Assembly (NCBI GenBank): GCA_035610365.1
Contig: CM069433.1
Location: 129,846,545 to 129,910,544 of the forward strand
Direction of reading: 5' to 3'
From: Aquatica leii
Taxonomy: Eukaryota > Arthropoda > Insecta > Coleoptera > Lampyridae
DNA length: 64,000 nt
The notes below the pieces were generated by a model, which was not told the DNA's origin, did no database searches, and saw nothing but the letters and a program-made list of their open reading frames with translations. Made by a program: the position numbers and the translations under genes. Positions 1-10,746 of this stretch are shown here, piece by piece. Every line of letters starts with the position of its first letter. Position 1 is the first letter of the stretch.

Positions 1-822
1 ATAAAAGAAAACAGTGTATAGGTAAAAGCAAGTAAAAGTATGATTTCTAATAAAGTAAAAACGTTTTTTATGTTAGTAAAATATGTTTTAGAAAACATTT
101 TTAAAATATTTCAATATCAATGTTTAAATGAAATATTTTCAAAACGCAACATAAATATTTTTTTAAAAACATTTTTTATTTCGACTATTTTAAAACCGCG
201 ATTGCGGTTGTGTTGTTATTTTCGGTTGTTATTTACCCACTTTGTTTAATTTAAAGTTTAATAAATATTCTATTTGTGTGTTTTATCGTTTTCGGTTTAA
301 CGAAAGACATGGTACTTGTATTTAATTAATAACAATTTTAAACGTATTGGTGATCGTGATTCCTAATTACAAGCAAGTAATAAAGCAACATTTAATGTAT
401 AATTGTACAAATTTTCAAGGAAATTAATTTAAAAATAAATAAATTACTGAACATTCAAAACTTGACCGCGTCTTAAACGGCGCTAACGCAATATGCGCAG
501 TATTGATGACCGCGATTTATAATTACAGCCAAAAAATAAAGCAACATTTTATGTATAATTGTACAAATTTTCAAGTAAATTTATTTAAAAATAAATAAGT
601 TATCAAACTTGTAAAATTAAGTCGCGTCTTCGCCCGCGTTAGATGCAAGGTTTCATTGGAATTTTAAAGCAAAAACACAAATTATTTAAACAAGTTTGAA
701 TTCTTTAGTGTACAATGTCAGGTTTTAAAAATACAATGATTAGAGTATTAGAAAGCGCAATAAGTTGATTAACGTTGTTATCTAGTAACATTATTATATT
801 ATTTTAAATGTATCAGGTACTA
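1..822. other. AT-rich noncoding stretch with a 155-bp tandem duplication
   Basis: No supportable gene. Two diverged direct copies lie about 155 bp apart, at roughly 351-480 and 507-640. Both contain AATAAAGCAACATTT, then TGTATAATTGTACAAATTTT, then an A-rich tail and a CGCGTCTT segment. The short reading frame at 40-249 has low-complexity AT codon use and looks like chance. Confidence 0.6.
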
Positions 823-1090
823 CGCCCAAGTAGCACAGTGACGTCCAAAGGACGTCATTATTGCGTCAAATTACGACGTATATGACGAGTATTAGAACCA
901 ATTAATGACGTCAAAATGACTTTATATGGACGTCAAAATGTCACATCCCAAAGACGACATATAAGACGTCTTTCAGGCGTCACGTAAGACGTCTTTCAGG
1001 CGTCACGTAAGACGTCTTTCAGGCGTCACGTAAGACGTCTTCCAGGCGTCATGTAAGACGTCTTCCAAGCGTCATGTAAGACGTCTTGCA
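823..1090. repeat. Left TIR and subterminal GACGTC array of locus 1
   Basis: The TIR (from 823) leads into repeated GACGTC/GGCGTC hexamers. From about 962 to 1087 there is a tandem array of about 5.5 copies with a 23-bp period; each unit contains AAGACGTCTTTCAGGCGTCA or a close variant. One full TGACGTCA palindrome lies near 905. Arrays like this are where accessory transposon proteins bind in plant En/Spm; that role is inferred here. Confidence 0.85.
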
Positions 1091-1205
1091 GACTACAAAT
1101 TAAGGTTATTTAGAGAAGAAAAAATAAAAGCATATGTATTTATGGAATTTTTTTATTAGTTATAATTTATAATTCGGTATGTTAAACATAGTAAAAAATG
1201 TATTT

Positions 1206-3164
1206 TTACAATGTATGAATTAATGGCATGCAACAGAACATATGTTTTTCTTTGTCTATTGGAATTAGTATTAATTTAGCTCGAACGTCTTTAGCTTCCC
1301 TAAGTGTAAGATTTACTACAAAATTTTTAGAAATACTATATATCTTTATAAGATCCGAGTTAAACGGATATGTGTAATAAGGAATACTGCAAGCAAATTC
1401 TTTACCATAAAGTAGCACATTGTAATCGTCCAAAAAAATATTGTATATCTCCATTATCGTTGTTTCAAATAAGCAGTAGCAGTCAGCTTGGCGATGTGAG
1501 TAAATGAACAATTCGTAGTTTTCAAATGAAAGTTTTTTATACTGTTTAAAATTTTTGTTTTGGAAAACTGGACCTTGATGATGTTGAAGAGAACAAGAAT
1601 TAGTTTCTTTACATTCGCTTAAATTATATTCATTATTTGCACTACGTAATTCGTTCAAACGCCGAAATATTTGTTGTAAAGGTTTTTTAGGTGACCTTAC
1701 CAAATTCTTAATTTGTCCTAAAAAATTTTCAAATGGAAACGCTGAAAACTTATCCAGAGCCCCATATCGGTCAACATCTTTACTGATGTGAATTAAATTA
1801 TGAACATTATAAACTAAAAATTTTGACCCATAAATTTTTTCACAGTGTTGAATAAAAATTTTCAAAAGAGATTCTACGTAACTTATTCCAAATACTTCAA
1901 TATTTTTTTTTGAACATAAAATAGAAATGCTGGTATGAAAAAGTAGAAAATTTTCATATACAGAAATATCTAAAATGTTTTTTAAGACCACAGGTCCAAG
2001 GTACAATAGAAATAATCGAAATTCCGTTGCTTTCCACCTTGGTAATTCGATTAAAGAGCGAGGTTTTCTGTTAAACTCTACCGGGATGAAGTCTTTTAAA
2101 AGAATTAGATTATCAGATATTAAATTCACATTCTGTCCTTTAAGTCTGACAGCCAAATCTCCGGACATCCAGGTATTTAATAATCGTCTCATTACTCCCA
2201 AACACACAGCATGCATGTAATCAATCGGAAAATGACCGACTAGACCAATATTTAATTTTAATAATGGAGAAACGCCAATATGATGATCTTCGTCAATTTG
2301 TTCTTTAAAATCCTTGTCCGTGCTTAGAGGTGCAGAAATATTTCGAAAAACGACCCTACCGTCAATGTATTCACCAGAATCAGAACATTTATCGCACGCT
2401 GAATAACCACTGTGTGTTTTGATGCATTTTACAAAAGCTTTCGCTGGTGCATCACATACAAAACTGTGAACTCGTAAAAAATATTTAATGTCATTAATTT
2501 CAAATCCAGTCATTAACATTTCCAGTTCGGAAACAAAGTCATCTAAATAAGTTGATAACGGATTAGGTTTTGACACACCACAAAATACAGCTATAGTAAA
2601 GGGGACTCTTTTTCTCTCACAATTCTTGACTAAACCTAGTATTGGCCACACTTGTACTGCAGAACTTTTGAATAAGGGTAACCCATCTATATTAAATGAT
2701 AAAAAAATTTCATTATTTTTAAACGAATGTTGAGAAACAATTTTTTTTAAATATTGGAACATTCCTATATAAAACATTTCTCCATTTTTTAATTTAGTGC
2801 ATGGCATGGTTCTAGGAGTTTTTAATAATGTACGTGTATCAAGTGGTATTTCAGAATTGAAATTATGTAAAATTTTCAATAGATCGTTTACTGCAAAGTG
2901 AGTTATACGATGGTTAATAGCCCATTGTTTCAATTTCTGCATCATTTCTGTTGAGCAGAAGTTATAGTTCAAACTAACGTTGGAATTGGAACTTTGGTCA
3001 AAGATAACAGAATTGTTTGATGTTGTACTATATTCGCTTTCAAAATTAAACGTATTTATGGATGAAAGCAAATGTGTTTCTACCATACTAATTTTTATGT
3101 TCGTTTCTATTGGCCTCGATATAGTTAAAGGGTCAGGGTTTGTAACAGAATAATTAGAAAGCAC
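1206..3164 (-). CDS. tnp2-like DDE transposase, intact 652 aa (locus 1)
   Basis: A single uninterrupted minus-strand frame. Visible blocks, in order: an N-terminal helical segment (LKQWAINHRITHFAVNDLL), then LLKTPRT, an acidic core motif FNIDGLPLF followed by VWPILG, FVCDAPAKAF, a zinc-like segment with GYSACDKC and GEYIDGRVVF, HFPIDYMHAVCLGVMRRLL, PRWKATEFRLFLLYLGPVVL, HNLIHISKDV and SAFPFENFLG. This order (acidic DG motif, CxxC, DYMH, W-K-EFR) resembles the tnp2 family of EnSpm/CACTA transposases and their invertebrate relatives. The same blocks recur, broken, at 18480-18796, 25597-27290 and 35175-37165. It would cut and join the element's ends in the nucleus. The intact frame contrasts with the disrupted state of most neighbours. 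The start ATG at 3164 fits but was not tested against an upstream exon. Confidence 0.8.
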   Translation of the reverse strand: MLSNYSVTNPDPLTISRPIETNIKISMVETHLLSSINTFNFESEYSTTSNNSVIFDQSSNSNVSLNYNFCSTEMMQKLKQWAINHRITHFAVNDLLKILHNFNSEIPLDTRTLLKTPRTMPCTKLKNGEMFYIGMFQYLKKIVSQHSFKNNEIFLSFNIDGLPLFKSSAVQVWPILGLVKNCERKRVPFTIAVFCGVSKPNPLSTYLDDFVSELEMLMTGFEINDIKYFLRVHSFVCDAPAKAFVKCIKTHSGYSACDKCSDSGEYIDGRVVFRNISAPLSTDKDFKEQIDEDHHIGVSPLLKLNIGLVGHFPIDYMHAVCLGVMRRLLNTWMSGDLAVRLKGQNVNLISDNLILLKDFIPVEFNRKPRSLIELPRWKATEFRLFLLYLGPVVLKNILDISVYENFLLFHTSISILCSKKNIEVFGISYVESLLKIFIQHCEKIYGSKFLVYNVHNLIHISKDVDRYGALDKFSAFPFENFLGQIKNLVRSPKKPLQQIFRRLNELRSANNEYNLSECKETNSCSLQHHQGPVFQNKNFKQYKKLSFENYELFIYSHRQADCYCLFETTIMEIYNIFLDDYNVLLYGKEFACSIPYYTYPFNSDLIKIYSISKNFVVNLTLREAKDVRAKLILIPIDKEKHMFCCMPLIHTL

Positions 3165-3404
3165 ACTATGGGCTTTTTTTTTTAATTGAATTAATTGTAC
3201 TATTAACAGAAGCTGCTACTCTACGGTAAAACTGTCGCTTGCTTACATTCATTTTAGTTTTATATTTAATTTTTTCCGACATCTTACTATTAATATTTAA
3301 AAATCATCAAATATGAGACAAAGTAGAATATATTCTATTCTTACAATAGGTAAAAAAATAAAAACAACTTACATACAACTTATAATAAATATCTTATTTA
3401 TTAA

Positions 3405-4931
3405 TTTGTTTCGCCTTCAGACGTTCAGGGGCATGCTTGAGCCATACCTTTATACAATTTTCTACTTCTATGTTTGTACACCCAGAATTTTTCTTTACAG
3501 CATCTGCAAACAGAAAAAAGTAAACAAATTGCAAATAGTATTCTTAACAAAATTGATATTTAAACTTTGGATTAATCTATCTGTTTAAAAAAACCTGTAT
3601 AAATAATAAGTAGTATGACATTTTACTTGTGGCATGTTGATGACAGTTACATTCAATTTCTGCAAATTTACTAAACAACAATAACGTTTCTCAGTTTTAG
3701 ATCACAAAAAGGCTTCGATCTTTTACCATAAAAATTGTACAAGGTAGCAATATTGTCACTTAGCAATAACTTTAAAATATTATTTGTTCTGCAAGCTACA
3801 TCTTTACCCCCCACAGATGATAAATAGTTTATCTGTAATAGAAAGAAAATTTGTAAAAAAAAAATTATGAATGATTCAAACTGTTCAAATATTATATAAA
3901 AAAAAATATGTTTGCAATACCTAGTTATACATTACATTTTACAATACATTAAAATGTGCTCAAAATACAATGGCACATAGAAATATGAATATACTAAAAA
4001 TAAGATAATCCTCTTACCAAGTTATTGGCGTTGTTTAAAATTTTAAGATAATCTTCTAAAATTTTTAAAGTTTCGTCATTATTTATAGGAAGAGAAACAG
4101 GCATATCTAATTCTCTTGGCTCATCCCTTATCTTCCAACATTAATTTAATTATCTGTTCTAACAATTTTAAAATGTTATTATTTTGATTTATAATTTGAT
4201 CGTTTTGCTCTTTTAATGTAGATAAAAATAGCAGGGTTTTATATTGAAATGCTGTGAAAATATAATTAAATAGAGTAAAAAAAAACAACATTATAATACC
4301 TACCTCGTTGATCAATTTCTATTTCCGGTTCTCTCGATAAAGATGCATTGGAAGTGTTGGGTAATATTTTGAAAGAAGAATGCGTTTCAACTAAAAAAAA
4401 TTATATAACGAACATAAATCAATACACACTTTGGTCTAAATTACCCGTGTCTTCTAAATTTGTGCTGTTTGTTTGCAACCTTTTAATTGGTGGAGGTCGT
4501 GGTAGCTGCGATACTTCACCTTCATCACTCTCGGATTCACTGATATAACGAGCAGGTTTGCGTTTATGTCGTGTAACTACTACTTCTCTATCTTCTTCAC
4601 TGGCCAAGTCTGAATTTGTTTCCAACAGTTTTTCTTTTGCTCTGGCAAGACGAAGATCATCTACAAATACCAATTTAAAAATCACAGAAATTAAGTTTTA
4701 AGCTTATAAAAAGATTTACTTACCAGTTTCATAAAAACGTCTCTTTATTTTATATAATTTCCACTTATCTACTTCTAATGCTCCCGAGCTTTCTAGAAGT
4801 GTATTAAACGCTTTTGTTACTTTAACAGACGGCCACCGAACTTCAGTTTTTCTTGGTGTTAGCCAATCCTTCTTTATGACTGATATTCCACCACCATCTT
4901 CTTCGCAAAATTCAATTAATTCGTACATCAT
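3405..4931 (-). pseudogene. DUF4806-type accessory protein, spliced, with a probable frameshift (locus 1)
   Basis: Exons are pieced together from splice-like borders. Exon 1 (about 4931-4724, from MMYELIEF to RRFYETG, donor GTAAGT) is the N-terminal module with RWPSVK and WKLYKIKRRFYE. Exon 2 (about 4660-4445) is a charged linker with SESESDEGEV. A short exon (about 4391-4304) follows, then a helical exon (about 4260-4020, QNDQIINQNNNILKLLEQ) leading to LPINNDETLKILEDYLK. Next is about 3833-3660 (YLSSVGGKD, LLLSDNIATLYNFYGKR, CDLKLRNVIV), then a last exon near 3505-3405 with VWLKHAPERLK. The LP-E-L-L, GG-D and W/Y-G-K-L pattern is that of insect DUF4806 proteins. The join at about 4120-4125 needs a frame change, so this copy may be damaged. 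Its coding order is DUF4806 first, transposase second. Confidence 0.7.
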
Positions 4932-5467
4932 AATATAACCTGTGATTAATACGTACACAAGAAACTAACTACGCAACAAGTTGTTGAGCAGGCAGCTACG
5001 AAAACACGCAAAAATATAGCACGTGTTAGTACAATAATTCTAGAGAAATTAATATGAATGAATACACAAAGATTGAATACAAATTAATAAGTAAAGTAGT
5101 ACATGCGTCACGCATGGTAAGAGATATATGTAATACCGATCAATACCGATAAAATAAAAAATGAGCGCGGACGCAAGAATGTTTAAAGAAAAATTAAATT
5201 AATGTTATGAAGATTGAATTTATGTTGTTTAATATGTTTTTTTATTACATTTTTAATCCGGATTATTACAGTTTTGTTTTATTATTTAGAAAAATACTTT
5301 TGATGTATATGCCTCACAAAATAATAATTAGAAATAAATAGAAAAGTTTTACGTTTCAATGATTACGTCTAAATTTATTCAAGTTTTATAGAAACTGTAT
5401 ATATTTATTAGTAGAAAATATTTGCATATCAGAAATTTGTTTTAGTTGATAAATACAAGCACGACTA

Positions 5468-5620
5468 TTAAATGGCGTCAATTTGACGTCCTTTTGAAGA
5501 CGTCAAATGTAGGGCAAAACAAGGTCGTCAGTAGGACGTCTCTTCTTCGACAGGTGACGTCTAGGACGAGTAATGACTTAAAATAGACGTCATTAAGACG
5601 TACGTGTGCTACCTGGGCGT
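5468..5620. repeat. Right TIR and subterminal GACGTC motifs of locus 1
   Basis: Several spaced GACGTC copies (for example TTGACGTCC, AAGACGTCAAA, GGACGTCTC, TGACGTCTA, AGACGTCAT) precede the right TIR, which ends near 5619. They mirror the left end but are spaced irregularly rather than as a 23-bp array. Confidence 0.8.
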
Positions 5621-5922
5621 TTACTTCGACGCTTCGATCCGGATAGAAACTCAAGCTGCTTGGTAAATCCTGCTTAAATATTTGTTAATCCTCGAAATAA
5701 ACACTCGGGATAAAGTGCTCAGGTGGCTTGGAAAATATAATCCAATTCCAACAATTTGGTGGATTAGCTTAAGGTAAACCACTTCAACTTTATGAAACAA
5801 ACTACTTTTAATTGGGATCCAGTTTTTGTGCCTAATTTCACTTCTCTTTAAAATTGTCATTTTAGACTGACATAAATGTTAAAATCAGCTGCGGAAATTG
5901 TTGGTTAGGTACTAATTTTTGT

Positions 5923-6356
5923 TTTTCAACTACATTAATTATAAAATATAACCAACATCAAGTAACACAAAAATTATAAACTTAAATTTTCGGTAATTAA
6001 TTAATTGACAGATCACAAATTTATTTGGTAAGTAAAAAACATTTTCATTAAATTAATCCAAATTGACACTCATAATATAAATATAATCATGATAAAATTA
6101 AATATAAAATAGTTCCTTTAAATTAATACCAAAAAAAATAACTGTTTACATTTATTACACATGTTAATCTTAATGAATTTTGCAGAAAAATGTATAAAGA
6201 AGACTTGATAAAGCTTAAATAATAAGCGAAACGTCGTCAACAAAATATATCTAAATTTAAAATAAAGGAAAAAAAAATGGTTCCAATTTAACCAATAGCT
6301 GTTTTATTAAAAAAAAACTCTTCAAAAACTTACTTAATTATAAAACATAAACAAAA
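5923..6356 (+). repeat. Left pseudo-LTR of the Penelope-like element
   Basis: Nearly identical to 9261-9695; begins TTTTCAACTACATTAATTAT and ends near AAAACATAAACA. The differences are a few small indels, one in an A-run and one near 6022. It carries the hammerhead-like motif at 6202-6238. Confidence 0.85.
6202..6238 (+). ncRNA. Hammerhead-ribozyme-like motif in the left pseudo-LTR
   Basis: Read on the plus strand: GAC (stem I), TTGATAA in the place of the CUGANGA core, one unpaired A, stem II GCTT/AAGC with a 7-base loop, GAAA, CGTC, then GTC pairing back to GAC. Penelope-like elements are known to carry minimal type I hammerheads with almost no stem III. Here core positions C3 and G8 are T and A, which still pair with each other. 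Activity is uncertain. Confidence 0.5.
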
Positions 6357-6428
6357 AACAGCATTAAAACCTCTTTTCATATAAAAAATATACTACACAA
6401 TCGTAATTGAAGATCGATTGCACCCAAA

Positions 6429-9049
6429 ATGGAGAACATACAAAACTCGGAAAACTATCGTATTAACAACTTTAATCAGCTCCACCAAATATATGACTAC
6501 ATTCTACGTACGCAAGGATTCATGAAATTAACAATAGTGAAACAATTCGTGAAAATAAATAACAAATTTATAAGGGTAAGTGCCAAATTGGATTATCTTT
6601 TAACTTGTAAAAAAACTCAATCTTACCAAATTTTATAAATCACACAAAATTTAAGCATATACAATTTTTTAAAACATTGAATAATAATACTTTTAACATT
6701 GTTAAAAATAAATTCTACCATAAAATATTATCTTTATTAATCAAAGATTCATTTATACATAAAAACTTTCTAAAACAACAAATTATTAAATATAAAAATC
6801 TTATTGAAAAATTTTTACATCCCAAACTAATAATCAACTTATTAACAATTAAAATAACACAAAATTTTAAATTAAAAATGGGAATACAAAAAACACACAC
6901 CAAAAAATTCAAAAATTAACCAAAACAACAAAAATGTCTTCAAACACTAACCTAGCTCAACACAATACAAACAAACACCAAAAAATAACTGGATTGAAAA
7001 TCTAACAAAAATTAAAATACCTGAAACAGTAACTAACGTAATCAAATACGGGCCAAAATTCAACTTACCTATAAACAGACAAAACAAAATACCTACACAA
7101 CACATAATCACAAATATAGAAACAGGAGTCCAAAACCAAGATCAAGACACACAAAACAATATTCGAACAGAAATTACTAACACGCTCATACAACATAAAA
7201 GACTGATTAAAAATAATAATAAACAAAATAAAAGCAAAAACAAAAAATTAAACACATACTCACATGAAACAAACGCACAAATCTCAATAGATCACCTACA
7301 TACAACAAAAAAATTCTTGAAACAAAACCCAGAAATAATAATAACACAAGCAGACAAAACTGAAACAACAGTAATAATGTACGCTACAGAATATAATACA
7401 AAAATGAACAACATTCTAAATGACAATAACATATACAAAATTTTAAAAAAAGACCCAACTATTTCAATTCAAACAAAATGCAATAACATGTTAAAACTAT
7501 GGCAAAAAAATAACTGGATAGACAATAACACATATAAAAACCTAATAACTTATAATGGAACACCATCTAAAATTTACGGCCTCCCGAAACTACATAAAGA
7601 CAATTACCCATTACGACCTATCATTGCGACATACACTAGTCCTATTTATAAAATATCAAAATACCTATCAAACATATTAAAAAACATTACTAATTTAAAC
7701 AAAAATATTATTAAAAATTCTTGGGTTTTCAAACAAAAAATTAGCAATATAATAATACCACAAAACCATATTTTTGTATCATTCGACATTACTTTAATGT
7801 ACACAAATATACCACAAGAACTAGTTAACGCATCCATTAAAAAAATTGGAATAACATAAAAAAATACACTAATATTCCTGAAACAGAATTTATTAAAGCA
7901 ATAAAATTAATACTAAATTCTACAGTATTTACATTTCAAAATAAAATTTATTCACAAACACAAGGACTCGCAATGGGTCAACCCATCTCATCAACTATTG
8001 CTGACTTAGTAATTGGTGATCACGAAGCAGAAATAATTAAAGAATTTAAGGAAATCACACTCTATCAAAGATATGTTGATGACATATTAATTATTATTCA
8101 CAAAAAATTATACAGAAACTTACTTTTAAAATTTAATAACATTCATCCATTACTAAAATTCACTTATGAAACAGAAAAAAACAAACAAATAAACTTTTTA
8201 GATTTAACACTCAAACACAACAGTGATGGCAAAATACACACTAATTGGTACAGAAAAAAAAACAAAAACAGACCGTTACATACATTACAACTCATGCACA
8301 CCCTAATCATACAAAAAAGCAGTTATATTTGGACTAGTCGATCGTGCAATAATCTTATCATCAAAAAAATTCCATTCACAAAACTTAATAAAAATCAAAA
8401 ATATACTTATTAATAATAAGTATCCAATAGACTTTATTAACAAAAATATTAAAACACGTTTACAACATATTAACTTTAATAATAAACTAAATAATAAGGA
8501 CATAGAATTACAACCTAACTGCTTAGGCAATGAATTTAATAACAATTTAACTCAAATTAAACAATATATCAGTTTACCATACATTCCAAATTTATCTGAA
8601 AAATTAAAAAAAATTTTAACAAATTACAATTTCACAATCAGTTTTAAAAACACTAATATTTTAAAAAAACATATCTTCACTAAACTTAAAGACAGTACAG
8701 AAACTATTTACAAATCAAACTTAATTTACGAATTATCATGCCAAAATTGTTCAGCAATATACATAGGACAAACAAAACAATTACTAAAAAACAGAATACA
8801 ACAACACAAAAACAGTATCAAAAACCAACATTTAAATCAGGAAAAAACAAATACTGCTCTAACTGAACATTCAATAAAAAATCTCCATACATTCAATTAT
8901 CAACATCCAAAAATACTACACTTCGAAAAAAACTACTTCAAAAGATCAATTCTAGAAATGATAGAAATAAAACGCAACAAAAATTCAATAAATTACCGTA
9001 ATGACATACAAAGTCTAAGTAAAATATACTACAAATTAATAAATTATTA
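6429..9049 (+). pseudogene. Penelope-like reverse transcriptase with GIY-YIG endonuclease (frameshifted)
   Basis: The start ATG at 6429 opens a short N-terminal frame. The reading then changes frame several times: near 6620-6670, near 6920, near 7857 and near 8265. From about 6985 a segment NWIENLTKIKIPETV leads into the RT, with YGLPKLHK, PLRPIIATY, SFDITLMYTNIP, LAMGQPISS and an intact YVDD box (about 8072-8083, QRYVDDILII), then INFLDLTL and NWYRK. The C-terminus has LSCQNCSAIYIGQT and EHSIKN, as in the GIY-YIG domain of Penelope-like elements (about 8730-9000), ending at TAA near 9047. The normal protein copies RNA primed at a nicked target. This copy cannot make it in one piece. Confidence 0.85.
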
Positions 9050-9260
9050 ATACAACCACAAAATAAATAATTACTTCCATTCAAAATCAAAACTTATTCC
9101 CAAACATTTAACTTAATCATCAAATAGAAAATAACACACAATGCATGCGCAATAAATTTCACATTACATTTTACACTTATCAGCAGACACGAGAATACAC
9201 AAGTTATACTTTTGACAAAAATTTTTCAATTAAAAGAAATATTTAAATATGGAAATTTAT

Positions 9261-9695
9261 TTTCAACTACATTAATTATAAAATATAACCAACATCAAGT
9301 AACACAAAAATTATAAACTTAAATTTTCGGTAATTAATTAATTGACAGATCACAAATTTATAAAATTTTGGTAAGTAAAAAACATTTTCATTAAATTAAT
9401 CCAAATTGACACTCATAATATAAATATAATCATGATAAAATTAAATATAAAATAGTTCCTTTAAATTAATACAAAAAAAAATAACTGTTTACATTTATTA
9501 CACATGTTAATCTTAATGAATTTTGCAGAAAAATGTATAAAGAAGACTTGATAAAGCTTAAATAATAAGCGAAACGTCGTCAACAAAATATATCTAAATT
9601 TAAAATAAAGGAAAAAAAATGGTTCCAATTTAACCAATAGCTGTTTTATTTAAAAAAAACTCTTCAAAAACTTACTTAATTATAAAACATAAACA
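9261..9695 (+). repeat. Right pseudo-LTR of the Penelope-like element
   Basis: Direct copy of 5923-6356, with a few extra bases near 9360 (TATAAAATTT). It carries the second hammerhead-like motif at 9545-9581. Confidence 0.85.
9545..9581 (+). ncRNA. Hammerhead-ribozyme-like motif in the right pseudo-LTR
   Basis: Identical in sequence to the motif at 6202-6238, with the same 3-bp stem I, 4-bp stem II, GAAACGTC and U3/A8 core pair. A copy in each pseudo-LTR is the arrangement reported for Penelope-like elements. Confidence 0.5.
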
Positions 9696-9704
9696 AATTT
9701 TTGT

Positions 9705-10054
9705 CGTTTTTTTTTTAAATCACAATGAAATTGAATGAAAAGAAAACGTTTTCTATCTTGAATGTTCAGTACTATTTTTCTTTGCATAATTCAAGAAAAA
9801 AAATGGTTTCATTTTCACTCCAGGGATTTCTGTTTCGTTTTTCACCAAATAGTTAAATAATAATAAACTTTTACCAATAGTAAATACTACCTAAATAAAC
9901 CGCAAATGAATATTGAATTATACTAGTAAACTACAAAAAAGTGAGGTTAAGTATTTCTCATCTTAATCCATTTGGATAAACACACTTAATATTAAGAATT
10001 AATAATTCAAACGACTTGAGTGTCCATCCGGATCGAACCGTCGAAATAAACGTT
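9705..10054. other. AT-rich gap without a recognised feature
   Basis: The stretch between the Penelope-like element and the next inverted repeat holds homopolymer runs and no usable frame on either strand. Confidence 0.5.
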
Positions 10055-10165
10055 AGTATTTCTATTAAATGTTCATCTGAAGATTTAAAATGCTTCCAAA
10101 CTATTACTGAACTCTACCAATTCTCAAAATAACAGTAAAGCAAAATAATAATTTAGAAGAAGAAG
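10055..10165. repeat. Left long inverted repeat
   Basis: High-identity inverted partner of 14637-14746, starting around AGTATTTC and ending at AATAATAATTTAGAAG. Confidence 0.85.
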
Positions 10166-10746
10166 GGTTGTCATATCTGCAAGGAAAATCAAAGTGGTCA
10201 ATAAAAAATGTACAAAAAGTATGAAAAGTGAGCATGTATTAAGATAAAGTGACTGCGCAATTCTGCGCAGTGTTGTCATTCCTATAACCAGAACTAAATA
10301 CTAATTTGTTAGTAATGATTTCAACACTTTTAAACCGTGTTTATACAAGTAGATGCCGTCCCTGCAATATTAAGCAAAATGGCAAAAATGCTATTTATAA
10401 TATAACAGCAAGCGCTCACCTTTTCAATAATGCATAAATATTTTTGTATATTTGGAAATGAATGTCGCATATTCTGATACGTCCTATAAAGTAATTACAA
10501 AATGAATAAAGTGAAAATTAAATATTAAAATACTTACGATTTGTTACGCGTCTAACAAAGTTATTATATTTTTCTAATGTTTTTTTTGTTGTGTTTCATT
10601 TGTAAAGGGCAATGGGGGCAATGTACATACAACAATGTTATCGACACGACAAGATTTTAGAGAAGATAATAATCTTAGCAGATGTATCTTCATGAACGGA
10701 AAGGGCAGTTCTGAAAATTAAATATAATTATACAGATACATTACAT

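Larger units (their letters stand above)
823..5620 (-). mobile_element. DNA transposon with TIRs carrying tnp2-like and DUF4806-type genes (locus 1)
   Basis: The ends are inverted repeats: the left end reads CGCCCAAGTAGCACA and the right end, reverse complemented, reads CGCCCAGGTAGCACA. Both ends continue into subterminal DNA packed with GACGTC. Between them lie two minus-strand genes: a DUF4806-type spliced gene (about 3405-4931) and, downstream of it, an uninterrupted 652-residue tnp2-like transposase (1206-3164). Size is about 4.8 kb. A target-site duplication could not be resolved, because ACG precedes CCC on the left and CGT follows GGG on the right, which is part of the inverted repeat. 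The tnp2 similarity suggests the CMC/EnSpm side of DDE transposons, but the CCCARGTAGC terminus is not CACTA, so the superfamily is left open. It is the best preserved element of its kind in the window. Confidence 0.85.
5923..9695 (+). mobile_element. Penelope-like retroelement with pseudo-LTRs
   Basis: Direct repeats of about 430 bp (5923-6356 and 9261-9695) bracket an RT plus GIY-YIG coding region. The 9-base string AATTTTTGT lies immediately outside both ends (5914-5922 and 9696-9704) and is a plausible target-site duplication, though low in complexity. The two repeats are nearly identical, suggesting a fairly young insertion despite frameshifts in the coding part. Confidence 0.85.

Noticed and set aside
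962..1087. Regular 23-bp repeat as a CRISPR array
   Set aside because: Units are contiguous with no unique spacers, and they sit at a eukaryotic transposon end.
7646..7837. Minus-strand ORFs inside the Penelope RT and other elements as extra genes
   Set aside because: They are antisense shadows of the RT frame and lack motifs; the same applies to 22093-22347, 24372-24677 and 41418-41755.
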